Assembly (NCBI GenBank): GCA_027365105.1
Contig: DAHXNZ010000004.1
Coordinates: forward strand, 30,852 to 94,851
DNA: 64,000 bases
Direction: 5' to 3'
Source of the DNA: Thermoplasmata archaeon
GTDB taxonomy: Archaea > Thermoplasmatota > Thermoplasmata > Lutacidiplasmatales > UBA184
The notes beneath the pieces were generated by a model, which was not told the origin of the DNA, searched no databases, and was given only the letters and a program-made list of their open reading frames with translations. This document shows, one piece after another, positions 63,719 through 64,000 of the stretch. The position numbers and the translations under genes were made by a program. How positions within the stretch are numbered: position 1 is the first letter of the stretch; each line of letters begins with the position of its first letter.

Positions 63719-63883
63719 ATGGCAAGCCGGCAACTGCATCGGGCGATTGAGAAGTGCCCTTTCTGCGGGGCCGCGGTGCGCCGGGACCGGTTGGAACTCC
63801 ATGCGAAGAGTGTGCATCCGGGCCAAGCGCTCGATAGCGCGACCCTCAAACGCCTGCGTGAGGACCCGACGGGTCCTGAATAG
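63719..63883 (+). CDS. Mini C2H2 zinc-finger protein (54 residues)
   Basis: This short gene codes for MASRQLHRAIEKCPFCGAA and continues to a C-x2-C-x11-H-x4-H zinc finger, followed by a small helix LDSATLKRLRED. Such single-finger proteins of about 50-60 residues occur in archaea and may bind DNA. TATA-like CATATACG (63681-63688) and CCTAAAG (63697-63703) lie upstream. It is divergent from merA. A minus-strand frame over the same region has no recognisable domain. Confidence 0.6.
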   Translation: MASRQLHRAIEKCPFCGAAVRRDRLELHAKSVHPGQALDSATLKRLREDPTGPE

Positions 63884-64000
63884 CAGGCCGTATCAGTAGC
63901 AGGTGGGGGCCCACCCTCTCTCCCACCGATAGTAGCGTCGCGGTTTCTGGGCCGGTGGGTTTATCTGGTCATGCCACTTATGTCAGTACCATGTCCTATC
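63884..64000 (+). other. Window edge, possible gene start
   Basis: The last 117 bases contain a TATA-like GGTTTATCTGG (63958-63967) and several ATGs (63971, 63980, 63991). The ATG at 63991 has the leaderless spacing of about 28 bases, so a plus-strand gene may begin here and continue outside the window. The coding product cannot be seen. Confidence 0.25.

Overview
The window is archaeal. It encodes an archaeal TATA-binding protein, aIF1A, an Orc1/Cdc6 initiator, an RPA-type single-strand DNA binding protein, the RNase P subunit Rpp21, a class I CCA-adding enzyme, a Bud32 kinase and an archaeal-type glutamyl-tRNA synthetase. The DNA is very GC-rich with short intergenic gaps. Most genes lack a Shine-Dalgarno sequence and have a TATA-like element about 22-30 bases before the start codon, which points to widespread leaderless transcription. 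Surface proteins with repeated 'VTFTESGL' domains, a TPP riboswitch and cupredoxin-like proteins fit the Thermoplasmata, probably an uncultured, aerobic or microaerobic, high-GC lineage. The exact taxon is inference.

Layout. Positions 1-12.7 kb are an accessory region: a small serine recombinase, a single-ORF IS66-type transposase whose start codon sits in a hairpin, two membrane proteins with C-terminal zinc ribbons, a mini zinc protein, a Panacea-type antitoxin with a RelE/ParE-like partner, a decayed IS630 transposase, a 978-residue YVTN-repeat surface protein, and 1.7 kb with no convincing gene. From 12.7 kb the window is mostly dense core genome: cupredoxin and DoxX-like membrane protein, aconitase, a thiBPQ thiamine transporter under a TPP riboswitch, pdxS, a glycosyltransferase, pyrF, an RPA operon, and a membrane FKBP preceded by a tiny upstream ORF.

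28-43 kb holds larB and a coiled-coil protein, then a fatty-acid/acyl-CoA module: two acyl-CoA dehydrogenases, EtfBA, enoyl-CoA hydratase, acyl-CoA ligase, and thiolase with a DUF35 partner. Interleaved with it are aIF1A, the NAD(P)H-hydrate repair enzyme, Bud32 and an agmatinase-like enzyme. 43-54 kb is information processing and cofactor metabolism: a THUMP-less ThiI-like protein, a CoA-type Nudix hydrolase, TBP with tandem TATA boxes, a TatD-like hydrolase, tmk, cdc6, lipA, cca, an AmrS-type radical SAM enzyme, a DMT transporter and a K+ channel.

55-64 kb has an ArsR/AHSA1 pair, a RibD/DHFR-like reductase, tRNA-Leu(CAA), Rpp21 with a zinc-ribbon partner, a predicted RNase H-fold protein, gltX, an HxlR regulator, a mercuric reductase with a MerT-like remnant beside it, and a 54-residue C2H2 protein. 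Convergent gene pairs often overlap by tens of bases, and several divergent pairs seem to share one TATA region.
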